This document shows positions 22,116 to 28,648 of a stretch of DNA of 28,648 nucleotides, in pieces. This DNA is from JBBQNY01 sp038330365. Its GTDB lineage: Bacteria; Pseudomonadota; Gammaproteobacteria; Xanthomonadales; Ahniellaceae. The stretch is taken from the NCBI GenBank assembly GCA_038330365.1, contig JBBQNY010000018.1, positions 1 through 28,648 on the forward strand. Reading direction: 5' to 3'. The notes beneath the pieces are model-generated. The model searched no databases. It was not told the origin of the DNA and saw nothing but the letters and a program-made list of their open reading frames with translations. The position numbers and the translations under genes were made by a program. Every line of letters begins with the position of its first letter. Position 1 is the stretch's first letter.

Positions 22116-25100
22116 ATGGTGATTTCCGACCTCGCCGTGCGTCGCCCGGTGATGGCGATTGTCGGCAGCCTCATCATCGTCGTGGTCGGCGCGATGGCCT
22201 TCGCGCGCTTGCCCCTGCGCGAGATTCCCAGCGTCGATCCGCCCGTGGTTTCGGTACAGACGACCTACGTCGGCGCGAATGCCGGCGTGGTCGAGGCGCG
22301 CATCACGCAGCCGCTCGAAGACGCCATCGCGGGGATCGAGGGCATCGAGCTGCTGCAGTCGTCGAGCCAGAACGGTCGCTCGAACATCACGATCGAGTTT
22401 TCGATCGGGCGCGACATCGAGAGTGCCGCCAACGACGTGCGCGATGCGGTATCGCGCAATCTCGACAATCTGCCGGAAGAAGCCGAGTCGCCGACGGTGG
22501 AGAAGGCGGACGCCGACTCCGAAGTGGTCATGTGGCTCAATCTTGCCGCGCCGTCGATGGACGCACTCGAATTGACCGACTTCGCCGAGCGCCAGATTGT
22601 CGATCGACTCTCCAGCATCGAAGGGGTCGCCAACGTGCTCGTGGGTGGCCGGCAACGCTACGCGATGCGCGTGTGGCTCAAACGCGACGAACTGGCTGCT
22701 CGCGGGCTCACCGTGGCAGACGTGGCCGCCGCATTGCGACGCGAGAATGTGGAGCTGCCTGCAGGCCGACTGGAGTCCGCCGAACGCGATTTCATCCTGC
22801 GGTTGTCGCGCGCCTACCGCAGCGTGGAGGATTTCCAGACGCTTCCCGTCGCGCAGCGCGAGGGTCGGGTGGTGACGCTGTCCGAAGTCGCGGACGTCGA
22901 GTTCGGATCGGCGGAGGTCCGCAGCGAATACCGCGGCAATGGCGCGCAACAGCTCGGGCTGGGCCTGGTCAAGACCTCCACTGCGAACTCGCTGGAGGTC
23001 GCGCGCGCCGCGCGTACCGAGATGGACGCGATCAACGCCACCCTGCCGGAGGACGTGCGCCTGCTGGTCGCGTTCGATACCACGCAATTCATCGAGGCTG
23101 CGCTGGACGAGGTGTACAAGACCTTGCTGGAAGCCACGTTGCTGGTCGTGATCGTGATCTGGCTGTTCCTGGGCAGTTGGCGTGCCGCGCTGGTGCCCGC
23201 CGTCACGCTGCCCGTGTCCCTGCTCGGCGCATGCATTGCACTGGCGGCGTTCGGATTCTCGATCAACCTGCTCACGCTGCTGGCAATGGTGCTTTCGATC
23301 GGCCTCGTCGTCGACGACGCCATCGTCGTGCTCGAGAACTGCCAGCGGCGTGTGGATCTCGGCGAGCCGCGCCTGCTGGCGGCCTATCGCGGCGCGCGCC
23401 AGGTGGCATTTGCCGTGATCGCCACCACGGCGGTACTGGTCGCGGTGTTCCTGCCGATCGCTTTCATGGAAGGAACGCTCGGGCGGCTGTTCCGGGAACT
23501 CTCGGTCGCCATCGCCTCCGCCGTCGCGATCTCGGCCTTCGTAGCCCTCAGCCTGAGCCCGATGATGTGCTCGAAACTGCTGGTTCCGCATGAGGCCGAG
23601 AGCGGATTGACCTGGCGCGTGGAGCAGGGTCTGGCGTGGATCACCGAACGCTACCGGCGGCTGCTCGAACGGCTGCTCGGGCATCCGCTGGTGTTGATGG
23701 CATCGATGGTGCTGGCGCTGGTCGCGGTCGGGTTGCTGGTCGCTTTCCTGCCGAAGGAGTTGACGCCGCCGGAGGATCGAGGCGCTTTCTTCGTGCAGGT
23801 GTCGGGTCCCGAAGGCGCGGGCTTCGACTACATGCAGCCGCGCATGGCGGAAGTGGAAGCACGGCTGATGACGTTGGTCGAGAAAGGATCGGTCGCGCGC
23901 ATGAACATCCGCACGCCGCGTGGACGTGGCGGTTCGACCGAGGACATGAACAGCGGCCAGGCCACCCTGCTGCTGAAGGACTGGGACGAGCGCGACGAGT
24001 CCACCGAGGACGTGGTGCAAAGAGCCGGAGCACTGCTGGAAAGTCTGCCCGGAGTGCGCGTGTCGGCGCAGGCGCGCAGCGGACTGGTGCGGAATTTCGG
24101 TCCGCCGCTGCAACTCGTGCTGCAGGGTGCGACCTATGACGAGCTGACCGCCTGGCGCGATCGCGTGCTGGTGCGGATGGAGGAAAATCCGGGCCTCGTC
24201 GCCGCCGATTCGGATTACAAGGACACGCGACCGCAGCTGCGCGTTGACGTGGACCGCGAACGCGCGGCACAACTCGGCGTCAGCGTGCAGGAAATCGGCT
24301 CCGCGCTGGATACGCTGATGACCGGACGCCGCGTCACCACGTACCAGCGCCAAGGCGAAGAGTACGACGTGCTGCTGCAGGCGCGTCGCGATGATCGCCG
24401 CGATCCAGTGGATCTCGCCAGCATTGAAGTCCGCGCGCAGAACGGGGACCTGGTTGCGCTGGCGAACCTGGTGACCCTGCGCGAACTCGCGGAACCGGGT
24501 TCACTCAATCGCTTCAATCGCGCCCGCGCCATCACCGTGTCCGCGAATCTCGCGCCGGGATACACCCTGGGCGAGGCCATCGCCTGGCTCGGGGAGGAAG
24601 CACGCACCGAGCAACCGGGCGCCGCCAACGCCATCGACTGGAAAGGCGAGGCGCGCGAATACCTCAAGACCGGATCCTCAATTGTATTCACGCTGGCACT
24701 GGCGCTGCTGGTCGTGTTCCTCGTGCTGGCGGCGCAGTTCGAAAGCTTCGTGCACCCCTTCACCATCATGCTCACGGTGCCGCTGGCCGTGCTGGGCGCC
24801 CTGCTCGGGCTGCTGGTGTGCGGACAGAGCCTCAACATCTACAGCCAGATCGGCATCGTCATGCTGATCGGCCTCGCGGCCAAGAACGGCATCCTGATCG
24901 TCGAGTTCGCGAACCAGTTGCGTGATGCCGGGCGCGACATACGCGCCGCCGTGGTGGAGGCGGCGACCACGCGGCTGCGCCCGATCCTCATGACCTCCAT
25001 CGCAACCATGTTCGGCGCGTTGCCGCTGCTGTTCGCCGGCGGCGCCGGTGCTTCGAGCCGCCAGGCAATCGGCGTCACGGTCGTGTTTGGCCTGCTGTTC

Positions 25101-25235
25101 TCGACCCTGCTCAGCCTGATTGTCATTCCGGTCGTTTACCTGCGTCTCGCCCGCCGCACGGGATCGCCGGAGGCCGTGACGCGGGCGCTCGAAGTCGAGC
25201 TTGAGGCGCATCCGCTGCATCACGCCAACCACTGA
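22116..25235 (+). CDS. RND efflux permease (HAE1/AcrB-type)
   Basis: 1039 residues; a proton-driven inner-membrane drug/solute exporter with 12 membrane helices and two large periplasmic loops. It opens with the usual MVISDLAVRRPVMAIVGSL. The proton-relay residues are present: D400 and D401 in GLVVDDAIVVLEN (TM4) and K923 in GLAAKNGILIVEFANQ (TM10). Periplasmic porter blocks such as VSVQTTYVGANAGVVEARIT and LPKELTPPEDRGAFFV are recognisable. ATG 22116 is chosen by homology; GTG 22095 and GTG 22119 are possible, the latter better spaced from AAGGA. With the adaptor upstream it makes two-thirds of a pump; no outer-membrane channel gene is in view. Confidence 0.94.
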   Translation: MVISDLAVRRPVMAIVGSLIIVVVGAMAFARLPLREIPSVDPPVVSVQTTYVGANAGVVEARITQPLEDAIAGIEGIELLQSSSQNGRSNITIEFSIGRDIESAANDVRDAVSRNLDNLPEEAESPTVEKADADSEVVMWLNLAAPSMDALELTDFAERQIVDRLSSIEGVANVLVGGRQRYAMRVWLKRDELAARGLTVADVAAALRRENVELPAGRLESAERDFILRLSRAYRSVEDFQTLPVAQREGRVVTLSEVADVEFGSAEVRSEYRGNGAQQLGLGLVKTSTANSLEVARAARTEMDAINATLPEDVRLLVAFDTTQFIEAALDEVYKTLLEATLLVVIVIWLFLGSWRAALVPAVTLPVSLLGACIALAAFGFSINLLTLLAMVLSIGLVVDDAIVVLENCQRRVDLGEPRLLAAYRGARQVAFAVIATTAVLVAVFLPIAFMEGTLGRLFRELSVAIASAVAISAFVALSLSPMMCSKLLVPHEAESGLTWRVEQGLAWITERYRRLLERLLGHPLVLMASMVLALVAVGLLVAFLPKELTPPEDRGAFFVQVSGPEGAGFDYMQPRMAEVEARLMTLVEKGSVARMNIRTPRGRGGSTEDMNSGQATLLLKDWDERDESTEDVVQRAGALLESLPGVRVSAQARSGLVRNFGPPLQLVLQGATYDELTAWRDRVLVRMEENPGLVAADSDYKDTRPQLRVDVDRERAAQLGVSVQEIGSALDTLMTGRRVTTYQRQGEEYDVLLQARRDDRRDPVDLASIEVRAQNGDLVALANLVTLRELAEPGSLNRFNRARAITVSANLAPGYTLGEAIAWLGEEARTEQPGAANAIDWKGEAREYLKTGSSIVFTLALALLVVFLVLAAQFESFVHPFTIMLTVPLAVLGALLGLLVCGQSLNIYSQIGIVMLIGLAAKNGILIVEFANQLRDAGRDIRAAVVEAATTRLRPILMTSIATMFGALPLLFAGGAGASSRQAIGVTVVFGLLFSTLLSLIVIPVVYLRLARRTGSPEAVTRALEVELEAHPLHHANH

Positions 25236-25647
25236 CACCCGCACGCCACGGGGCCTCCGCCCGGCGGAGCATCAATCCGCTTCGTGATTGGCGCGATCCC
25301 CCATGACGCGGGGCCCCAACCTCTCTCCCACTGGAGCGGGGAGCGGTTCGCGGCGGCCGGATGCATCTTCTCCCTTCTCCCCGTGGGAGAAGGTGGCGCG
25401 CAGCGCCGGATGAGGGTCCGAGGTCGACACAGATCCCGAAAGCGCCTGGTCAATGGCGCTTCCAGCGGATGCCACCCTGGTTGCTGCGCGACAGCGCGCC
25501 GATAATGTCGGGGCGGTTGCTCCTGCAAAAGTGACCTTGCCGCGATGCTGTCAAGCCTGCCCACACGTACTGCGCGAAGGGTCCGTGTAAGCTGCGCGCC
25601 GTTGCGATGGGCTCGCGACGCTGGGTGACGAACGAGGAAAGTGACTC
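25236..25647. other. Intergenic region with a mini-element
   Basis: About 410 bp without a gene. It contains the repeat pair at 25302-25420 and a 7-bp stem hairpin (AAGCGCC-tggtcaat-GGCGCTT, 25440-25461). The rest shows nothing definite apart from TAAGCT near 25588 as a weak -10 for the next gene. Confidence 0.5.
25302..25420. mobile_element. Short repeat element without coding content
   Basis: Begins with CATGACGCGGGGCCCC, like the right end of the DUF559 element, continues with a decayed hairpin (CTCTCTCCCACTGGAGCGGGGAG), and ends with a second hairpin (CTTCTCCCCGTGGGAGAAG) followed by GGATGAGGGTCCG, the left-end core. The second half contains an insert, GGTGGCGCGCAGCGCC, not present in the 2.1-2.9 kb copies, so it is a different subtype. 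Confidence 0.6.
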
Positions 25648-27021
25648 ATGTCGAAACTTCGGATGATCGGTTGCAGCAAGCGCAACGCGCTGCTGCCTGT
25701 TGCGCGCGCCATGCTCCTTCTGTGCGCGCTGTTGCTGGTGTGCGCCGCGCATGCGGAGCCAAAAACGCAAGCGCAAGCGCAGGCCCAGGCCCAGGCCCAG
25801 CCCTCGAAGAAAGGCATCAGTGCCGCGAGCACCAAGGCGCTTGAATCAACGTCGCGGGTACCGAAATACCGCCTCGACTACAGCGCCGAGTTCCTGCCGG
25901 CGCGCAAGGGTGCTCGCGTGACGCTGGCAGTCAAGCCCGACGCGGGCCGCCTCAAGGTTCTGGATTTCCTGATGCCGTCCTCGCGCTATTCCGAGTTGCG
26001 GGGCGACGGGCGCATCACGCGCAATGGCGAGCGGGTGGTTTGGGTGGTGCCGCGCGCAGGGGGCCAGCTTTCCTTTTTCCACCTGATCGATCATCGCCGC
26101 AAGTCGGGGGCCTACGACGCACGCATCACCCGCGACTGGGTCGTCGTGCGTGGTGATGATCTCTTTCCCGCCGCGGTCACTACGGCGACGCGAGGATCGG
26201 ATGCGCGCGCGCGACTGCACTTCAAGCTGCCCAAGACCTGGCCCAGCGTGGAGACGCCTTATGTACGTTCGACGCAAGCGGACGGCGGCATGGTCGTCAC
26301 CAATTCCCGGCGCAATTTCGACCGGCCCACCGGCTGGATCGTGGCCGGTCGCATCGGCACGCGGCGCGACGTCATCGAGGGCACGCGCGTTTCCGTAGCG
26401 TCGCCCGTAGGGCAGGGGATGCGCCGACAGGACATTCTCGCGATGGTGAACTGGCATCTGCGGGAGATGGATAGCGCCTTTTCCGGTTTGCCGCGCAAGA
26501 TCCTGATCGCGGGCGCCGGCGATCCAATGTGGCGCGGGGGCCTGAGCGGGCCACGCTCGCTCTGGATGCACTCCGAGCGCCCGCTGATCAGCGAGAACTC
26601 AACGAGTTCGCTGCTGCACGAATTGACCCACGTCATTACCGGAATCACCGGCGCGGATGGCGCTGACTGGATCGCGGAGGGCATCGCCGAGTATTACTCG
26701 GTGGAGATCATGCGCCGCGCCGGAACCATTACGCGGGCACGTTTCGAGCGCACCATGAAGTGGATGCGCAAGCGATCGACAGCGGTTACCCGACTCCGCG
26801 CGTCGCACTCGACCGGTGCCACAACCGCGCGCGCCGTACTGCTGTTCCGCGACCTGGACCGGGAGATCCGCAAGCGCACCGGCAACAAGAAGCGACTCGA
26901 TCATGTCGTGCGACTGTTGCGCGACAAGGGCCGCGTGGATATCGCATCGCTGCGCACGGCGTCGCGCGAGGTCATCGGAGGTGATTCGACCACGCTTGCG
27001 GTCAGCGAGCTGCTGCGCTGA
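25648..27021 (+). CDS. Secreted HExxH metalloprotease-like protein
   Basis: 457 residues, family not identified. The N-terminal signal peptide (hydrophobic core MLLLCALLLVCAAHA) is probably cleaved after AHA. The mature N-terminus starts with a Gln-Ala repeat (QAQAQAQAQAQ) encoded by hexanucleotide repeats near 25765-25800. Residues about 70-300 look beta-rich. The zinc site is H324-E325-L-T-H328 in LLHELTHVITG, with E344 in DWIAEGIAEYYS as likely third ligand. This is the gluzincin pattern, as in M1/M61 peptidases. A mostly helical, Arg/Lys-rich C-terminus follows. GAGGAAA about seven bases upstream supports ATG 25648. The active-site residues suggest a working periplasmic or secreted peptidase, but the substrate is unknown. 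Confidence 0.72.
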   Translation: MSKLRMIGCSKRNALLPVARAMLLLCALLLVCAAHAEPKTQAQAQAQAQAQPSKKGISAASTKALESTSRVPKYRLDYSAEFLPARKGARVTLAVKPDAGRLKVLDFLMPSSRYSELRGDGRITRNGERVVWVVPRAGGQLSFFHLIDHRRKSGAYDARITRDWVVVRGDDLFPAAVTTATRGSDARARLHFKLPKTWPSVETPYVRSTQADGGMVVTNSRRNFDRPTGWIVAGRIGTRRDVIEGTRVSVASPVGQGMRRQDILAMVNWHLREMDSAFSGLPRKILIAGAGDPMWRGGLSGPRSLWMHSERPLISENSTSSLLHELTHVITGITGADGADWIAEGIAEYYSVEIMRRAGTITRARFERTMKWMRKRSTAVTRLRASHSTGATTARAVLLFRDLDREIRKRTGNKKRLDHVVRLLRDKGRVDIASLRTASREVIGGDSTTLAVSELLR

Positions 27022-27064
27022 GGGTGCCGGTCATGCGAGCGCACGACCGGGCAAGCCTGTGCGG

Positions 27065-28375
27065 ATGCACGTCGACACCACGGACTTCGCGCACATGAGC
27101 CGCAGCGGCGACGCCAGCCCTCCGGGTCGTCTGCGTTCGATCATCGGGGGTTCGGTGGGCAACCTGGTCGAGTGGTACGACTGGTACGTCTACGCCGCGT
27201 TCGCGCTCTATTTCGCGCACAGCTTTTTCCCGCAGGGCGACCGCACCGCGCAACTGCTCAACGTCGCGGCGGTGTTCGCGGTGGGATTCCTGATGCGTCC
27301 CGTGGGGGCGTGGCTGCTCGGTCGCTACGCAGACCGCCACGGACGTCGCGCGGCGCTGACGCTCTCGGTGGTGATGATGTGCGGCGGTTCGCTGATGATC
27401 GCGTTGACGCCTGGATACTCGAGCATCGGTGTCGCCGCTCCCACCCTGCTGGTTGTCGCACGACTGCTGCAGGGCCTCTCGGTGGGCGGCGAATACGCGG
27501 CGTCCGCGACTTATTTGAGCGAACTGGCCGGGCCGCGCCATCGCGGCTTCGTCGCCAGCTTCCAGTACGTGACCTTGATCTCGGGGCAGTTGCTGGCGCT
27601 CGCCGTGCTGCTGGTGCTGCAGGCATGGATGAGCGAGTCGGCACTCGATCACTGGGGCTGGCGCATTCCATTCGTGATCGGCGCGCTGTGCGCGGCATAC
27701 GCGATGTTCCTGCGGCGCGGCATCCTCGAAACCGACTCGTTCAAGAAACAGGACGCGACGCAGCGTCGCGGCTCCATTCGCGTGCTTCTGGGCTACCCGC
27801 GTGAGCTGGCGATCGTGCTCGGCCTGACCATGGGCGGATCGCTCGCGTTCTATACCTTCACGACCTATGTGCAGAAATTCCTGGTGAACACGGCGGGCTG
27901 GAGCAAGGCGTCGGCGACGCAGCTCGCGACCGCCACGCTGGTGGGATTCATGCTGATGCAACCGGTCTTCGGAGCCTTGTCGGACCGCTTCGGGCGGCGC
28001 CCGCAACTGATCGTGTTCGGCGTTCTGGGAACCCTGGGTACGGTGCCCCTGATGCACGCGCTTGCCGGCGCGCGAAGCTTTGGCGATGCATTTCTGCTGG
28101 TCATGGCCGCGTTCGCCGTGCTGAGTTGCTACACCTCCATCGGAGGATTGTTCAAGGCGGAACTCTTTCCCGCACCGGTGCGCGCACTGGGGGTCGGACT
28201 GCCTTACGCCGTCGGCGTTTCGGTGTTCGGCGGCACCGCGGAGTACGTCGCGCTGTGGCTGAAATCCATCGGTCACGAGCCCTGGTTCTACTACTACGTC
28301 AGCGCCTGCATGGCGGTGGCACTCACCGCCGCCCTGCTCATGCCCGACCCCCGTACCCACTCCCGCATCCTGTAG
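27065..28375 (+). CDS. MFS transporter, metabolite:H+ symporter type (KgtP/ProP-like)
   Basis: 436 residues, about 12 membrane helices. The family signature GNLVEWYDWYVYAAFALYFA is in the first helix. The loop motif GRYADRHGRR follows helix 2, RLLQGLSVGGEYAAS lies in helix 4, and the half-repeat motif GALSDRFGRRPQL comes after helix 8. Members import carboxylates or osmolytes such as 2-oxoglutarate, citrate or proline/betaine; the substrate here is not determined. The start is uncertain: ATG 27065 gives the longer form, ATG 27095 (MSRSGDASPPGRL) is 30 bases inside, and neither has a good Shine-Dalgarno. The stop codon TAG is part of the REP-like repeat that begins at 28372. Confidence 0.88.
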   Translation: MHVDTTDFAHMSRSGDASPPGRLRSIIGGSVGNLVEWYDWYVYAAFALYFAHSFFPQGDRTAQLLNVAAVFAVGFLMRPVGAWLLGRYADRHGRRAALTLSVVMMCGGSLMIALTPGYSSIGVAAPTLLVVARLLQGLSVGGEYAASATYLSELAGPRHRGFVASFQYVTLISGQLLALAVLLVLQAWMSESALDHWGWRIPFVIGALCAAYAMFLRRGILETDSFKKQDATQRRGSIRVLLGYPRELAIVLGLTMGGSLAFYTFTTYVQKFLVNTAGWSKASATQLATATLVGFMLMQPVFGALSDRFGRRPQLIVFGVLGTLGTVPLMHALAGARSFGDAFLLVMAAFAVLSCYTSIGGLFKAELFPAPVRALGVGLPYAVGVSVFGGTAEYVALWLKSIGHEPWFYYYVSACMAVALTAALLMPDPRTHSRIL

Positions 28376-28440
28376 GAGCGCGCTGGCGGCATTTGCGCTA
28401 CCAAGCTGCATCGCGCCATCGCGCGTGAACGCGCTCCTAC
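28372..28440. repeat. REP-like inverted pair 5, overlapping the MFS stop codon
   Basis: The left arm begins at 28372 (GTAGGAGCGCGCTGGCGGC, shortened) and the right arm is at 28414-28440 (CGCCATCGCGCGTGAACGCG and following bases). The TAG in the left arm is the stop codon of the MFS gene. It separates the convergent MFS and M28 peptidase genes. Confidence 0.85.
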
Positions 28441-28483
28441 AAAAGCTCGATACCGTGGACGGCGCGGGTGTTGTGGTCTGCGA

Positions 28484-28648
28484 TCATTTCGCCGCGGGGG
28501 TTGGAGGCGGAAGCCGGCCGAAGTCTATGTTGGCGTTGGCGGCGAGCCACGCGAGCGCTGCCCACGCACCTACGTTCTGGTGCAGCGCTGCCGCATCGAT
28601 CTTGTCGAGTGTGTCGTTGTCAGTGTGGTGATAGTCGAAGTAGTCACT
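28484..28648 (-). CDS. M28-family zinc aminopeptidase, C-terminal fragment
   Basis: 54 residues at the C-terminus of a minus-strand gene that begins beyond the window. The sequence YFDYHHTDNDTLDKIDAAAL matches the end of M28 peptidases, where the histidine in HHTDNDT is a zinc ligand. It then runs through a typical last helix (GAWAALAWLAAN) to a stop at 28484-28486. Such enzymes are usually secreted, but the signal peptide is out of view. Confidence 0.8.
   Translation of the reverse strand, partial: SDYFDYHHTDNDTLDKIDAAALHQNVGAWAALAWLAANANIDFGRLPPPTPAAK

Noticed and set aside
22035..24353. 772-codon open frame on the minus strand opposite the RND pump
   Set aside because: His/Arg/Gln-rich composition with no domain; it mirrors the codon bias of the pump gene.

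Overview
This is a GC-rich chromosomal segment from what looks like a free-living gammaproteobacterium of the Xanthomonadales/Lysobacterales. The reasons are the neighbouring pyruvate kinase and class I fructose-bisphosphate aldolase, the type IV pilus ATPase PilU, the tyrosine-to-fumarate/acetoacetate gene set, strong GC bias at third codon positions (which creates very long antisense shadow frames), and two families of palindromic intergenic repeats common in that order. The genus cannot be fixed from the sequence. I found no tRNA, rRNA, CRISPR array, prophage or classical insertion sequence.

Layout. 1-830 (-): threonine synthase, cut by the window edge. 989-6965 (+): tyrosine/homogentisate catabolism, with hppD, hmgA, fahA and maiA, interrupted by a repeat-rich island carrying a DUF559 nuclease-like gene (2091-2926) and by an unknown lipoprotein (4375-5199). 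7100-7840: a secreted Sel1-repeat protein. 8024-9142 (-): pilU. 9540-11511 (+): a small YdcH/DUF465 protein, a strong hairpin terminator, and a membrane diguanylate cyclase. 11684-17520: cystathionine beta-synthase, a redoxin/2OG-oxygenase fusion, a sulfotransferase (-), cystathionine gamma-lyase/synthase and a HAD phosphatase. 17866-20393: pyk and fda, followed by a small dual-CDGSH iron-sulfur protein, an RND adaptor lipoprotein and an RND pump (to 25235). 25648-28375: a secreted HExxH protein and a KgtP/ProP-like MFS symporter. 28484-28648 (-): C-terminus of an M28 peptidase.

How the genes work together. HppD converts 4-hydroxyphenylpyruvate to homogentisate, HmgA opens the ring, MaiA isomerises maleylacetoacetate, and FahA releases fumarate and acetoacetate. 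CBS plus the gamma-lyase give reverse transsulfuration from homocysteine to cysteine. Pyk and Fda are glycolytic. The adaptor and RND permease form two-thirds of an efflux pump; no outer-membrane channel gene is present.

The most interesting part is 2091-2926. A DUF559 (Vsr/PD-(D/E)XK-like) gene is bounded by about 38-bp inverted repeats, each of which is itself a hairpin. Next to it lies a shorter copy in which the same left end is joined directly to the same right end, as in an internally deleted, non-autonomous derivative. The repeats supply the Shine-Dalgarno region of the DUF559 gene and end six bases before the hmgA start codon. Related ends recur at 21874-21940 and 25302-25420. A second repeat family (five REP-like inverted pairs) lies at gene ends across the window.
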